A stretch of 64,000 bases of DNA from positions 1 through 64,000 of the forward strand of contig JAEPQE010000002.1 of the NCBI GenBank assembly GCA_017640665.1, given 5' to 3'. Both the position numbers and the translations under genes were made by a program. The notes beneath the pieces were generated by a model, which saw nothing but the letters and a program-made list of their open reading frames with translations, was not told the DNA's origin and ran no database searches. Positions 41,991 to 50,482 of this stretch are shown here, one piece after another. The stretch's first letter is position 1. Each line of letters starts with the position of its first letter. Source of the DNA: Balneolaceae bacterium. Its GTDB lineage: Bacteria > Bacteroidota > Rhodothermia > Balneolales > Balneolaceae.

Positions 41991-43876
41991 AAAAACCAAT
42001 AATGAAAAAATATCAACTACTAGTTTATTCCTTATTAATTATGCTCTGGATGGGAACCCCTTTCCAGAATAGCCAGGTTTATGCTCAGGATGAATATCCA
42101 CGAGAGTATACTAATCCTGATGAAATTATCGCCTTCGATAAAACGACACCCTATGTAGAGGCAATGGAGGTCATAAACCAATTTCTACAGCAGTACCAAA
42201 ATAAATTTATTATTGATCAATCGGGTGCAGGAGGAGAAATTGGGGTTAACTTGCCAGCAATGCACTGGCAGGACGCACTCGAATTTATTCTGAGAATTAA
42301 GTCTCTGGGAGTCAAAGATTATGAAGACTATGTAGAAATAGTTCCCTTGTCGCAGCTGGAAGCAGAGCAAAGTGCTACACAATCAAGCGGGGGCTCGGGT
42401 AACCCCGCAGAACAAGCTAGTTCAAGTGAGTTTAATTTAGATACACGGGAAGTTCGCATTAACGCAACCTTCTTTGAAGGTAATAAGCGAGCGTTACAAG
42501 AAATTGGTATCGACTGGTCTACACTAACAAATGATGTGCCTGCAAATATAAATGATATTGTTACCGGTGAAGGAATCGATCCTGATTTAGGAGTTCCACA
42601 GGGAACTGACTTTAATGATCAGTTTGTGTCTGTAAATTCATTCAATGCTTCAGGAGTGTCTCAGAATGTATTTAATGCACTTATTAATCTTGGAGAAATT
42701 GGCCCGGGGATTCGGGTTCAAACTTTATTCAGTGCTTTTGAAGCCGATAACCTTGGTGAAGTTATTGCCACTCCTTCCATTAAAGTTGTAGATGGAGAAG
42801 AAGGGCGGATTCAGGTTGGCCAGGATTTCTCAATAAAACAGAGAGATATCGCCGGAAACGTGACCGATCAGTTTTTCAGTACAGGAACAATTCTTACGGT
42901 TACACCTCAGGTAATAGCAGATAACGATACTACATTTATTCACTTAGATCTTGCAGTTGAACGATCAACTGCCCAGCCTGATGCTGTTAGCACCATCATC
43001 AACAAACAAGAAGCTACTACGCAAGCTTTTTTACTTGACGGCGAGGCTACTTCTATCGCAGGACTTTACAGGACAGAAGAGAATAAAGTTAGAAGAGGAA
43101 TTCCAATTCTCAAGGATCTTCCGCCTTGGTTTTTTGGACTTAGATACCTCTTTGGTTACAACTCTGATGATTATATTGAAAGTGAGTTAATCATTATTGT
43201 ACAGGCTAAATTAGAGGAGTCATTAGGAGACAGGCTGACAAGACGCACTTTCGACTCTCAGCGCCAGGTACTGGAAAACACCCAGGATAATTTCAGAACA
43301 TCCCTAGATCAGGTATTTAACAATGAATTTGCTTCTCCTCCAGTTGAAGAAATTGAAGAAGATCAGCAACCAGAAACAACTCCTGTAGATACAACCAGCA
43401 CAACAGAAAATGAAACTCCCGACGAATCAAAGGATGAAGTCCTTACAGAAGATATGGGCATGGAGGAAGAAGCTGAGGATCAACCCGAAGAGTTAACTGA
43501 TGAACAACGTCGATTAGCTGAGGAACTAAGTCTGCCTGTAGATAATCCGGAATTAATGGTAGTTGTTCCAAAAGCATTCAGTTTAGATGAATATTTAACT
43601 CAAAAAGAAAATGGGCAAGAGATTGAAGAAGTAGAATCTTCTGATCTAAAATATTTCATTATTGGAGGCTCATTTATTGTACAAAGTAATGCAGACCGTT
43701 TCCATCAGGGATTAATTGATGAAGGATTTGATACCCGGGTTTTATTTCATCCCGAATCAAGATTCAACTTTGTAGCTTATCAAGGGTTTTCAAAATTTGA
43801 TGATGCGGTAGAGTATCTTAGATCTGTTCGAGCAGATCTAAATTCAGAAGCTTGGTTGTTTACTAAACCAGAATAA
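41987..43876 (+). CDS. Outer membrane secretin with C-terminal SPOR domain
   Basis: A 629-residue protein with a signal peptide ending at 'VYAQ' (about 34). After a short N-domain ('IIDQSGAGGEIGVNLPAMHWQDALEFIL'-like, about 75-110) comes the secretin barrel: 'VRINATFFEGNKRALQEIGIDW', 'VIATPSIKVVDGEEGRIQVGQ', 'ILTVTPQVIADNDTTFIHLDL' and 'RRGIPILKDLPPWFFGLRYLFG', the last equal to the VPxLGxIPxLGxLF block. An acidic linker rich in Glu, Pro and Thr (about 445-545) leads to a SPOR domain ('KYFIIGGSFIVQSNADRFHQGL' to the end) that should bind denuded septal or polar peptidoglycan. SPOR on a secretin is unusual and may position the pilus. It ends the operon. Confidence 0.85.
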   Translation: MKKPIMKKYQLLVYSLLIMLWMGTPFQNSQVYAQDEYPREYTNPDEIIAFDKTTPYVEAMEVINQFLQQYQNKFIIDQSGAGGEIGVNLPAMHWQDALEFILRIKSLGVKDYEDYVEIVPLSQLEAEQSATQSSGGSGNPAEQASSSEFNLDTREVRINATFFEGNKRALQEIGIDWSTLTNDVPANINDIVTGEGIDPDLGVPQGTDFNDQFVSVNSFNASGVSQNVFNALINLGEIGPGIRVQTLFSAFEADNLGEVIATPSIKVVDGEEGRIQVGQDFSIKQRDIAGNVTDQFFSTGTILTVTPQVIADNDTTFIHLDLAVERSTAQPDAVSTIINKQEATTQAFLLDGEATSIAGLYRTEENKVRRGIPILKDLPPWFFGLRYLFGYNSDDYIESELIIIVQAKLEESLGDRLTRRTFDSQRQVLENTQDNFRTSLDQVFNNEFASPPVEEIEEDQQPETTPVDTTSTTENETPDESKDEVLTEDMGMEEEAEDQPEELTDEQRRLAEELSLPVDNPELMVVVPKAFSLDEYLTQKENGQEIEEVESSDLKYFIIGGSFIVQSNADRFHQGLIDEGFDTRVLFHPESRFNFVAYQGFSKFDDAVEYLRSVRADLNSEAWLFTKPE

Positions 43877-43878
43877 TA

Positions 43879-44670
43879 TTAGATCATATCAGATTGTTTT
43901 TTTAGAAAGCCAATTGAGACATTGTTGAACTCGGTTGGCTTTTCTACATTACATACGTGTCCACATTGTTCTATTACCTGAAGAAAAGCCTGTTTGTGCT
44001 CTTTCACAATTTGTTCTACAGGAGGTAAAAACATATAATCCTCTTCTCCCATTACATACAGCATAGGAGTCTCTGTTTCTTTTTCTTTAAAATATTTCAA
44101 TAGAGGATTTACAGAATGGGTAAGCTTAAACCAGCGCAGGAATTCTTTTTGATACAGTTTTTTAGCTTCCCTAATAAATAGATTTCTTGCTTTTGCATGC
44201 CTTTTTCTTGGCATGATGATCCACGCAAAAAGCTTATAAAGCCACATGTATGGAATAACTCTCTTAAATGCATTCCCTAAAAAAACAAGAAACCTGGATC
44301 TAACATTAAGTCGGGTAATGGCTCCGCAAAGAATAGCAGACTTTACCCGATCTGGTTGAAGCTCATTTAAGTTTCTGATAATGATTGTACCCAGAGACAC
44401 TCCAATGAAATGCGCCCTTGCTATTTCCAGGTGATCCAAAACTTCAAATATATCCTTGCTGATATCATCAAAAGTATATTCTCGGTCATAGTACTTTTGT
44501 AGTGCATCTTTCGACTTCCCGTGACCTCTCAAATCAATAAGAAGCACATTAAAAACTTTTCTAAATGCCTTAAGTTGCTGAAACCATATAGAGGAACTTC
44601 CTCCTGCCCCATGCACAAATACAACCCATTCTTTGCTGGATGAGTGGTTATAAGTTTTATAGTATAGCAT
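43879..44670 (-). CDS. Alpha/beta hydrolase
   Basis: A 263-residue soluble enzyme of the alpha/beta hydrolase fold: oxyanion motif 'VFVHGAGGSSSIW' (HG at 20-21), 'LLIDLRGHGKS', nucleophile Ser92 in GVSLGT, a helical cap (about 130-190) with many basic residues, an acid in 'VMGEEDYMF', and a final 'CGHVCNVEKP' His. The triad looks complete. The substrate cannot be judged; esterase, lipase or dehalogenase-like roles are all possible. It is convergent with the pilus operon (2 bases apart) and divergent from the GlsB-type acyltransferase gene, so a lipid-related role is conceivable. Confidence 0.88.
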   Translation of the reverse strand: MLYYKTYNHSSSKEWVVFVHGAGGSSSIWFQQLKAFRKVFNVLLIDLRGHGKSKDALQKYYDREYTFDDISKDIFEVLDHLEIARAHFIGVSLGTIIIRNLNELQPDRVKSAILCGAITRLNVRSRFLVFLGNAFKRVIPYMWLYKLFAWIIMPRKRHAKARNLFIREAKKLYQKEFLRWFKLTHSVNPLLKYFKEKETETPMLYVMGEEDYMFLPPVEQIVKEHKQAFLQVIEQCGHVCNVEKPTEFNNVSIGFLKKQSDMI

Positions 44671-44773
44671 TTATAAGGTCTTGAGTTGATTTTTAGAAAA
44701 TAATGAATTTATATATTCGTGATACAAAGATAACAATGTGTGAGTATACTAGGTCAAAGGAAAATAGTTTAAA

Positions 44774-45559
44774 ATGAGTACGACGAATCCAGTTACAACT
44801 TCAACAAATGTAAACAGTTTATCGATTCCGGGGCATAAATATTCCGTTAGAATAGCCCAGACGAGAGAAAAGATCGAAGAAGCTCTTAGATTACGTTTTG
44901 ATGTATTTAACATTGAGCTTGGGGAAGGATTAGATTCATCTTTTAAAAATAAAATGGATGAGGATGAGTATGATGCTCAATGCCATCATTTAATTGTAGT
45001 AGAAAATGCATCAGATCGTGTAATTGGGACTTACCGAATGCAGGATAATGCTATGGCCGATTCAGGAAATGGGTTTTATACCCAATCAGAATTTGATGTG
45101 TCTAAATTTCCTGACCAAGTAGTAGAAAACGTTGTAGAGTTAGGGCGTGCTTGTATTCACCTGGATCACAGAAGTGGGAGAGTGCTTTACTTATTATGGA
45201 GAGGATTGGCAAAATATCTCATGCTATCCCAAAAAAGATATCTATTTGGATGTTGTTCAATCACAAGTCAAAACCCTGCTGAGGGAGAGGCCGTTTATCA
45301 ATATTTACAAGATCAAGACTATTTAAGTACAGACTATTCGATTCCAGTTCAAGATGCTTTTGAATGTCTCAAATTTGCAAAAAACTATAACTACGATGAA
45401 GAAGTGAAACTTCCTCAACTTTTTCGACTGTACATGGATATTGGTGTTAAAGTGTGTAGTAAACCTGCATTAGATTCTACTTTTAAGACAATCGACTATC
45501 TTATTCTCTTGGATATAGAAACACTTTCAGAGCAATCTAAGACACTTTTTTTTAAGTAG
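44774..45559 (+). CDS. glsB: GlsB/OlsB-type N-acyltransferase (amino-acid lipid synthesis)
   Basis: A 261-residue GNAT-like acyltransferase of the OlsB/hemolysin-like family: 'ALRLRFDVFNIELGEGLDSS', 'DAQCHHLIVVENASDRVIGTYRM', 'VELGRACIHLDHRSGRVLYLLWRGLAKYL' (in pieces) and 'GCCSITSQNP' are the conserved blocks. These enzymes acylate the amino group of glycine or ornithine from 3-hydroxyacyl-ACP. In Bacteroides the glsB-glsA pair makes glycine lipids, which help envelope stability. Here the PlsC-like gene follows after 18 bases, giving the same pair. Choice of glycine over ornithine or serine is inferred from the organism group. Confidence 0.78.
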   Translation: MSTTNPVTTSTNVNSLSIPGHKYSVRIAQTREKIEEALRLRFDVFNIELGEGLDSSFKNKMDEDEYDAQCHHLIVVENASDRVIGTYRMQDNAMADSGNGFYTQSEFDVSKFPDQVVENVVELGRACIHLDHRSGRVLYLLWRGLAKYLMLSQKRYLFGCCSITSQNPAEGEAVYQYLQDQDYLSTDYSIPVQDAFECLKFAKNYNYDEEVKLPQLFRLYMDIGVKVCSKPALDSTFKTIDYLILLDIETLSEQSKTLFFK

Positions 45560-45577
45560 AATTGGTTAATTTCTGCA

Positions 45578-46369
45578 ATGCGGAAAGTTATAGCAGTATT
45601 AAAAATCTCACTTTTCTTATTAACAACTCTTTTCTACTATTCTTTAATAGTCTCAGGAAAGCTTCTCGTTTTTTTCGGAATAGATAAATTAGGATGGTCG
45701 GCTAAATTTCGTAAGAAATGGGGAGTAGCAACACTTAAAATTTTAGGAATAAAAACGAAAGTAGTGGGAGAGCCCCCAAAACCGCCTTTTTTCCTTGTTT
45801 CAAATCATTTAAGCTATGTGGATGTATGGGTACTTTTTTCCCAGTTGAATTGCACATTTATTGCTAAAAGTGAAGTGAGAGAATGGCCGGTTATTGGGTT
45901 TGTTCTTGCTACCTCAGGGATGTTATTTGTAGACCGCGAACGCAGGAGGGATGTGACACGGGTAAATGATGAAATTTCAAATCACTTAACAGATAGTCAG
46001 GGAGTTGTTCTTTTCCCGGAAGGCACTACAAGTATGGGAGCAGAAGTATTGGCTTTTAAATCATCTTTGTTTCAATATCCAGCTGTAGAAGAACTCCCTG
46101 TTCATTGTGTTTCTATCTCTTATTCAGCTCCCCAAGACGCGCCGTCAGCTCATAAAACAGTATGTTGGTGGGATGATACTCCATTTTTTAAGCATATATT
46201 TTACCTTTTCGTTATGAAAGAGTGCTCTGCAACTGTTACTTTCAGTGAAGAAACCATTGTTAATTCTAATCGAAAGATACTGGCTCAATCAGCACACAAA
46301 ATTATTGAACGCTCATTTGATCCTGTAATAGATTCTGAAACGTATGCAAAAACAACTCTTGGCAGTTAA
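45578..46369 (+). CDS. glsA: GlsA-type O-acyltransferase (PlsC/LPLAT family)
   Basis: A 263-residue membrane-associated acyltransferase with a hydrophobic N-terminus (about 5-32). Catalytic motifs of the LPLAT family are present: 'SNHLSYVDVW' (HX4D, His77 and Asp82), 'KSEVREWPVIGFVL', 'LFVDRERR' and 'LFPEGTTS'. In glycine or ornithine lipid synthesis, such an enzyme adds a fatty acid to the 3-hydroxyl of the N-acyl amino acid made by the preceding gene product. It could otherwise be an ordinary lysophosphatidic acid acyltransferase. Its end overlaps the next gene by 26 bases. Confidence 0.78.
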   Translation: MRKVIAVLKISLFLLTTLFYYSLIVSGKLLVFFGIDKLGWSAKFRKKWGVATLKILGIKTKVVGEPPKPPFFLVSNHLSYVDVWVLFSQLNCTFIAKSEVREWPVIGFVLATSGMLFVDRERRRDVTRVNDEISNHLTDSQGVVLFPEGTTSMGAEVLAFKSSLFQYPAVEELPVHCVSISYSAPQDAPSAHKTVCWWDDTPFFKHIFYLFVMKECSATVTFSEETIVNSNRKILAQSAHKIIERSFDPVIDSETYAKTTLGS

Positions 46370-46880
46370 ATCAAATATCTTTTTTTTAAAGCAGGGTGTG
46401 GAATTATTGTCTGCTGTTTCAGATGAGCAGTACTCATCGAACAATGGTAAGTACAATAAAAGTGGAATTGGAAGGCATTTCAGGCATATCGTTGAGCATT
46501 ACTACAGCCTTCTTGCCGAACAGAATGGATTTGTAGATTACGATGCAAGGGAAAGAGATTTAAGATTAGAAAATGATCGGGAATTCATGATTCAAAGCAT
46601 GGAAAAAGTCTCAGAATCTTTGCGCAATCTCAATTCTGATGATTTGGAAAGAAGAATCAAAGTGAGAAGTAACGAAGGGATTGGAGAGGAGAATGCTCCG
46701 TTAAGCGAATCTACTATAAGGAGGGAACTTCAATTTTTGATTAGTCACACTGTTCATCATTATGCATTGATTGGGTTAATCCTGAAAACTATGGGATTTG
46801 AACCTTCACCTGAATTTGGAATTGCCCCCTCTACATTAAAGTACGAGCAGGAATTCAGAGCCGGCGTTGAAGCCTCTTAG
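46344..46880 (+). CDS. DinB-like four-helix protein
   Basis: A 178-residue all-helical protein with the DinB/YfiT metal-binding pattern: 'GIGRHFRHIVEHYYSLL' (His45, His48 and His52) and, about 90 residues on, 'LISHTVHHYALIGLIL'. The family binds nickel or zinc at three His and includes thiol transferases and stress proteins; the activity of this one is unknown. The 26-base overlap with glsA and the 12-base gap to the next gene place it within the glycine-lipid unit, so a role in that pathway or its stress response is possible. Confidence 0.78.
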   Translation: MQKQLLAVKSNIFFLKQGVELLSAVSDEQYSSNNGKYNKSGIGRHFRHIVEHYYSLLAEQNGFVDYDARERDLRLENDREFMIQSMEKVSESLRNLNSDDLERRIKVRSNEGIGEENAPLSESTIRRELQFLISHTVHHYALIGLILKTMGFEPSPEFGIAPSTLKYEQEFRAGVEAS

Positions 46881-46892
46881 TTAATCAGGAAT

Positions 46893-49337
46893 ATGAGTCT
46901 CCGGGAAGCTTCAAAGAAGCATATATGGAAGCTTTTTATTGTTGCTTATCTTTTACTGCTTCTTATTTCAAATGCTAAAATTCTACTAACGCCAGATTCA
47001 GTAGATATTATTCAACCACAGGAAATACCTGATAAGCCCGTTCTTCTATATTTTCCTGATCCTGTTTTTGATCATAATGTGGTAAATGATGAAATTCGTT
47101 ATTCCTATCAAGTTATTGAATGGAATTATTCTTCAACAACAACCCCATCTTCTGCAATAACTCAGGCCTTTCAAGCGAATAAATTTCTAGATTCACTACA
47201 AATCAATTCAGTTCATGTACTGGGAGAGGGAATAGGAGGAAGGAGTGCCCTTAGGTTTGTAAGTGAGTTTCCGGGTAAAGCAGAATCTTTATCTTTATTA
47301 GGAGCAAATGGAGTTGTAGAGCTTGAGCTAATGAGAGGGTATCACTTAAACAGAGCTGTATACGGGGCTAAATATTCCTTTTTCGTACTTCTGAAATACA
47401 CAGTTCCTCATTTTGGCTTATTTAAACAGATTGGCGATCGTATTCAAAGAGCTAATATTCAGTACCAATCTGATCGGCGTTTTGTCAGAACAGAATTAAG
47501 ATCAATAGAAATTCCTGTACTAATTCAACATTTTACTAATTCGAGGATTCCTGAAGAAGTATCGAGAGAACATTCCAGGTTAATCCCGCAAAGTACTTTA
47601 TTGATTTATAAGAATAACAAAAGTGATGCCCAGGAAAATTTACTTAGTTTTTTGGAACAGGTGGATGCTCAACCTTACATCACTGAGATTTCAACATTAA
47701 GAGAAGTTCAGTCATTATTACCCTTTGATCCTTCGAATGGAATACAAGCCGAAGGAAAGGCTTTAATAATCCTGATGATCATAATCATACTTTCTACCCT
47801 CATCTCTGAAGATTTAACTTGTATTGGTACCGGGTTAATGATTGCACGTGGCTTAATTGGTTTTTTCCCAGGTGTATTTGCGTGTTTATTTGGGATTTTC
47901 ATTGGTGATATTCTTCTTTATCTGACTGGTAGATGGCTGGCTTCCAGTACATTACACAAGGCACCTCTGAAATGGTTTATAAGCAAAAAGGATGTCGAAC
48001 AATCTTATCACTGGTTTCAGGCGAAAGGTCCTGCAATAATTATTGCCAGTAGATTTATTCCCGGGACTCGGTTACCAACTTATTTTTCAGCCGGAGCGAT
48101 TGGGGCAAGTTTCTGGATGTTTATTCTTTACTTTGGAATAGCTTCTCTTATATGGACACCCATACTGGTTGGTATGGCAGTACTTGTTGGAAATGAAATG
48201 ATCGGATATTTCAACATATACCAGGATTACGCTTTATGGGTTCTTGGCGGTTTCTTAATTGCAGCATACATCCTGTTTAAAATCCTGATTCCAATGCTCA
48301 CTTTCAGAGGGCGAAGGGTTCTGATTGGTAAGTGGAAACGAATTATGAACTGGGAATTCTGGCCTCCCTATATCATCTATGGTTTTGTTTTGGTGTATGT
48401 ATTCACACTTTGGATTAAACATAAGAGCATTACCATTTTCACACTTGCAAATCCAGCTATTCCTGAAGGAGGATTCATAAAAGAATCAAAAAAAGGTATT
48501 CTGGATGGGATTGGAGCTAAAGAATCGGTTGCGTGTTATGAACTTATCAATAAGGATGATTCATCTGCGTCGAAAAAAGAGCAGTTAGAGTTTTTTTTAG
48601 CTAGTCATCAACTTTCTTACCCCATTGTTTTAAAACCAGATGTAGGGGAACGTGGAAGAGGTGTTCGCATTCTGAAAAATGAGGAAGAGCTTGAAAACGT
48701 TCTTTGCGAGTTGAATCGTGATTACATCATTCAGGAGTTTATTGATGGGGAAGAGTACGGCATCTTTTATTATCGATTCCCAGATGCAGAGAAAGGGACT
48801 ATTTTTTCTATCACAAAGAAAGTATATCTGCATCTTAAAGGAGATGGCACTCATACTCTGGAAGAACTTATTCTAAAAGATTCCAGAGCGGTGTGTATGG
48901 CTGAATTTCATTTCGATCAGCATATTAATGACCTGTACAAAATCCCAGAAGAAGGTGAGCGAATTAAACTTGTTGAGCTAGGAACACATGCTCTTGGTGC
49001 AGTTTTTTATGATGGAAATGATTTGATTACTTCGGAATTAACAAAAGAAATAAATCGAATCAGTCGGAGTTTTGACGGTTTTTATTTCGGGCGATATGAT
49101 ATAAAAGTGCCCTCAGAAGATTATTTAAGAAGAGGTGAGAAGATCAAAGTGATTGAAGTGAATGGGGTAACTTCGGAATCAACGAATGTCTACGATCCGA
49201 AACATTCCTTCTTTTTCGCTGCAAAAACTTTGATGAAGCAATGGAAAATATGCTACGAGATTGGAAGTCAGCTTAAAACTCTAAACCCGAATCTGAAAGC
49301 ACCTTCTGTTTCTCATTTGCTTTCTTTGCTTCGCTAG
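46893..49337 (+). CDS. Three-part membrane protein: degenerate alpha/beta hydrolase, VTT/DedA-type domain, ATP-grasp domain
   Basis: An 814-residue protein. A membrane helix at about 12-32 is followed by an alpha/beta hydrolase-like region (about 48-265) in which the nucleophile elbow reads GEGIGG (111-116): Gly113 stands where Ser is needed, and the HG oxyanion motif is missing, so it is probably inactive. Residues about 287-465 form a SNARE-associated/DedA (VTT) domain with 'GIFIGDILLYLTGRWL' and 'ASRFIPGTRLPTYFSAGAIG'. Residues about 555-814 form an ATP-grasp domain: 'YPIVLKPDVGERGRGVRIL', 'YIIQEFIDGEEYGIFYY' and the metal-binding 'KVIEVNGVTSES'. A lipid-scramblase-like domain joined to an amide-ligase-like domain, downstream of glsBA, suggests modification or translocation of amino-acid lipids. 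This is a hypothesis. Confidence 0.8.
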   Translation: MSLREASKKHIWKLFIVAYLLLLLISNAKILLTPDSVDIIQPQEIPDKPVLLYFPDPVFDHNVVNDEIRYSYQVIEWNYSSTTTPSSAITQAFQANKFLDSLQINSVHVLGEGIGGRSALRFVSEFPGKAESLSLLGANGVVELELMRGYHLNRAVYGAKYSFFVLLKYTVPHFGLFKQIGDRIQRANIQYQSDRRFVRTELRSIEIPVLIQHFTNSRIPEEVSREHSRLIPQSTLLIYKNNKSDAQENLLSFLEQVDAQPYITEISTLREVQSLLPFDPSNGIQAEGKALIILMIIIILSTLISEDLTCIGTGLMIARGLIGFFPGVFACLFGIFIGDILLYLTGRWLASSTLHKAPLKWFISKKDVEQSYHWFQAKGPAIIIASRFIPGTRLPTYFSAGAIGASFWMFILYFGIASLIWTPILVGMAVLVGNEMIGYFNIYQDYALWVLGGFLIAAYILFKILIPMLTFRGRRVLIGKWKRIMNWEFWPPYIIYGFVLVYVFTLWIKHKSITIFTLANPAIPEGGFIKESKKGILDGIGAKESVACYELINKDDSSASKKEQLEFFLASHQLSYPIVLKPDVGERGRGVRILKNEEELENVLCELNRDYIIQEFIDGEEYGIFYYRFPDAEKGTIFSITKKVYLHLKGDGTHTLEELILKDSRAVCMAEFHFDQHINDLYKIPEEGERIKLVELGTHALGAVFYDGNDLITSELTKEINRISRSFDGFYFGRYDIKVPSEDYLRRGEKIKVIEVNGVTSESTNVYDPKHSFFFAAKTLMKQWKICYEIGSQLKTLNPNLKAPSVSHLLSLLR

Positions 49338-49816
49338 TATTTCATACGTTTGGATGCAAAGAACGCTTTTATCAGATATTCACAATCCTGCTCAAGAATG
49401 CCCTGGATGATTTCTGCTTTATGATTAAGAGCATCATTTTGGGTGATATTAAACACACTGCCGGAAGCACCGGACTTTACATCAGAAGCTCCGAACACAA
49501 TAGTCCCGATTTTTGACCAAACCAAAGCTCCAGCACACATTGGACAGGGCTCAAGGGTTACATACAAAGTGCATTCGCTCAGGTATTTCTCACCCAGTGT
49601 ATCACATGCGGCTGATATGGCGAGCATCTCTGCATGAGCAGTTGGATCACCAAGTCGCTCGACCTGATTATATCCTTTCCCTATTATAGTATTCTTATGA
49701 ACCACGATCGCTCCCACAGGAACTTCGCCTTCTTCAAACGCCTGTTCAGCTAACATTACTGCTTTTGCCATAAATTGTTGATGAGCTTGCCACAAAGGTT
49801 TGTTTAAATTATCCAT
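49334..49816 (-). CDS. tadA: tRNA adenosine deaminase-type nucleoside deaminase
   Basis: A 160-residue cytidine/deoxycytidylate deaminase-fold protein. Zinc ligands and the proton shuttle are visible in 'AHAEMLAI' (His61, Glu63) and 'LEPCPMCAGAL' (Cys91, Cys94). 'EVPVGAIVV' and 'VWSKIGTIVFGASDVKSGASGS' are typical of TadA, which converts A34 to inosine in tRNA-Arg(ACG). Close relatives such as guanine deaminase share these motifs, so the assignment is likely but not certain. It is convergent with the ATP-grasp fusion gene, with a 4-base overlap. Confidence 0.85.
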   Translation of the reverse strand: MDNLNKPLWQAHQQFMAKAVMLAEQAFEEGEVPVGAIVVHKNTIIGKGYNQVERLGDPTAHAEMLAISAACDTLGEKYLSECTLYVTLEPCPMCAGALVWSKIGTIVFGASDVKSGASGSVFNITQNDALNHKAEIIQGILEQDCEYLIKAFFASKRMKY

Positions 49817-49873
49817 TTAACTTGATTGAAGAGTTCGGTTTTGCCTACCTTCGTGCAAATTAATTCAATTCCC

Positions 49874-50416
49874 ATGCAAAAAGTAGAAGAAAGTATAAAA
49901 GAGTATCTGCTCGAAAACATCCGAACTATCCCGGATTTTCCAAAACCCGGAATCCAATTCAAAGACATCACCACATTGCTTGCAGATAAAAAAGCTCTCC
50001 AGCTCACCTCTATCTTGCTATGTGAGCCTTTCAGGGATCAGGAAGTTGATTATGTGGTCGGTCTGGAATCGCGTGGGTTTCTATTTGGAACCAATATGGC
50101 ACAAGACTTGAATGCTGGTTTCATCCCGGTAAGAAAGCCCGGTAAACTCCCTCACCATACTATTTCTGAAACTTACGCGCTGGAATACGGAGAAGACTCA
50201 CTTGAGCTTCACAGCGATGCTTTCAATAAAGGAGCTAAAGTAATTATCCACGACGACCTGATTGCAACCGGAGGATCCGCCGGGGCAGCAACTCGGTTAG
50301 TGGAGCGGCTCGGGGGGGAAGTAATCGGCTATTCCTTTATCCTGGAGTTGAGTTTTTTGAATGGGAGAGAGGCATTAAGTAAAACAGCACCGGTCGAATC
50401 TATAATTATTCTGTAA
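49874..50416 (+). CDS. apt: Adenine phosphoribosyltransferase
   Basis: 180 residues from the ATG at 49874; an earlier in-frame start at 49826 would add non-conserved residues overlapping the tadA promoter region. The start 'IRTIPDFPKPGIQFKDITTLL' is diagnostic of APRT, followed by 'YVVGLESRGFLFG', 'PVRKPGKLPHHTISETYALEYG' (in pieces) and the PRPP loop 'VIIHDDLIATGGSAGAA'. It salvages adenine to AMP. It is divergent from tadA, another purine-handling enzyme, sharing a short intergenic region. Confidence 0.96.
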   Translation: MQKVEESIKEYLLENIRTIPDFPKPGIQFKDITTLLADKKALQLTSILLCEPFRDQEVDYVVGLESRGFLFGTNMAQDLNAGFIPVRKPGKLPHHTISETYALEYGEDSLELHSDAFNKGAKVIIHDDLIATGGSAGAATRLVERLGGEVIGYSFILELSFLNGREALSKTAPVESIIIL

Positions 50417-50482
50417 GCCAGAAACAAAATCGGGTTATAGGTCTATAATTGATTGAACCATTATTTAATCAAGGAGGACCAG

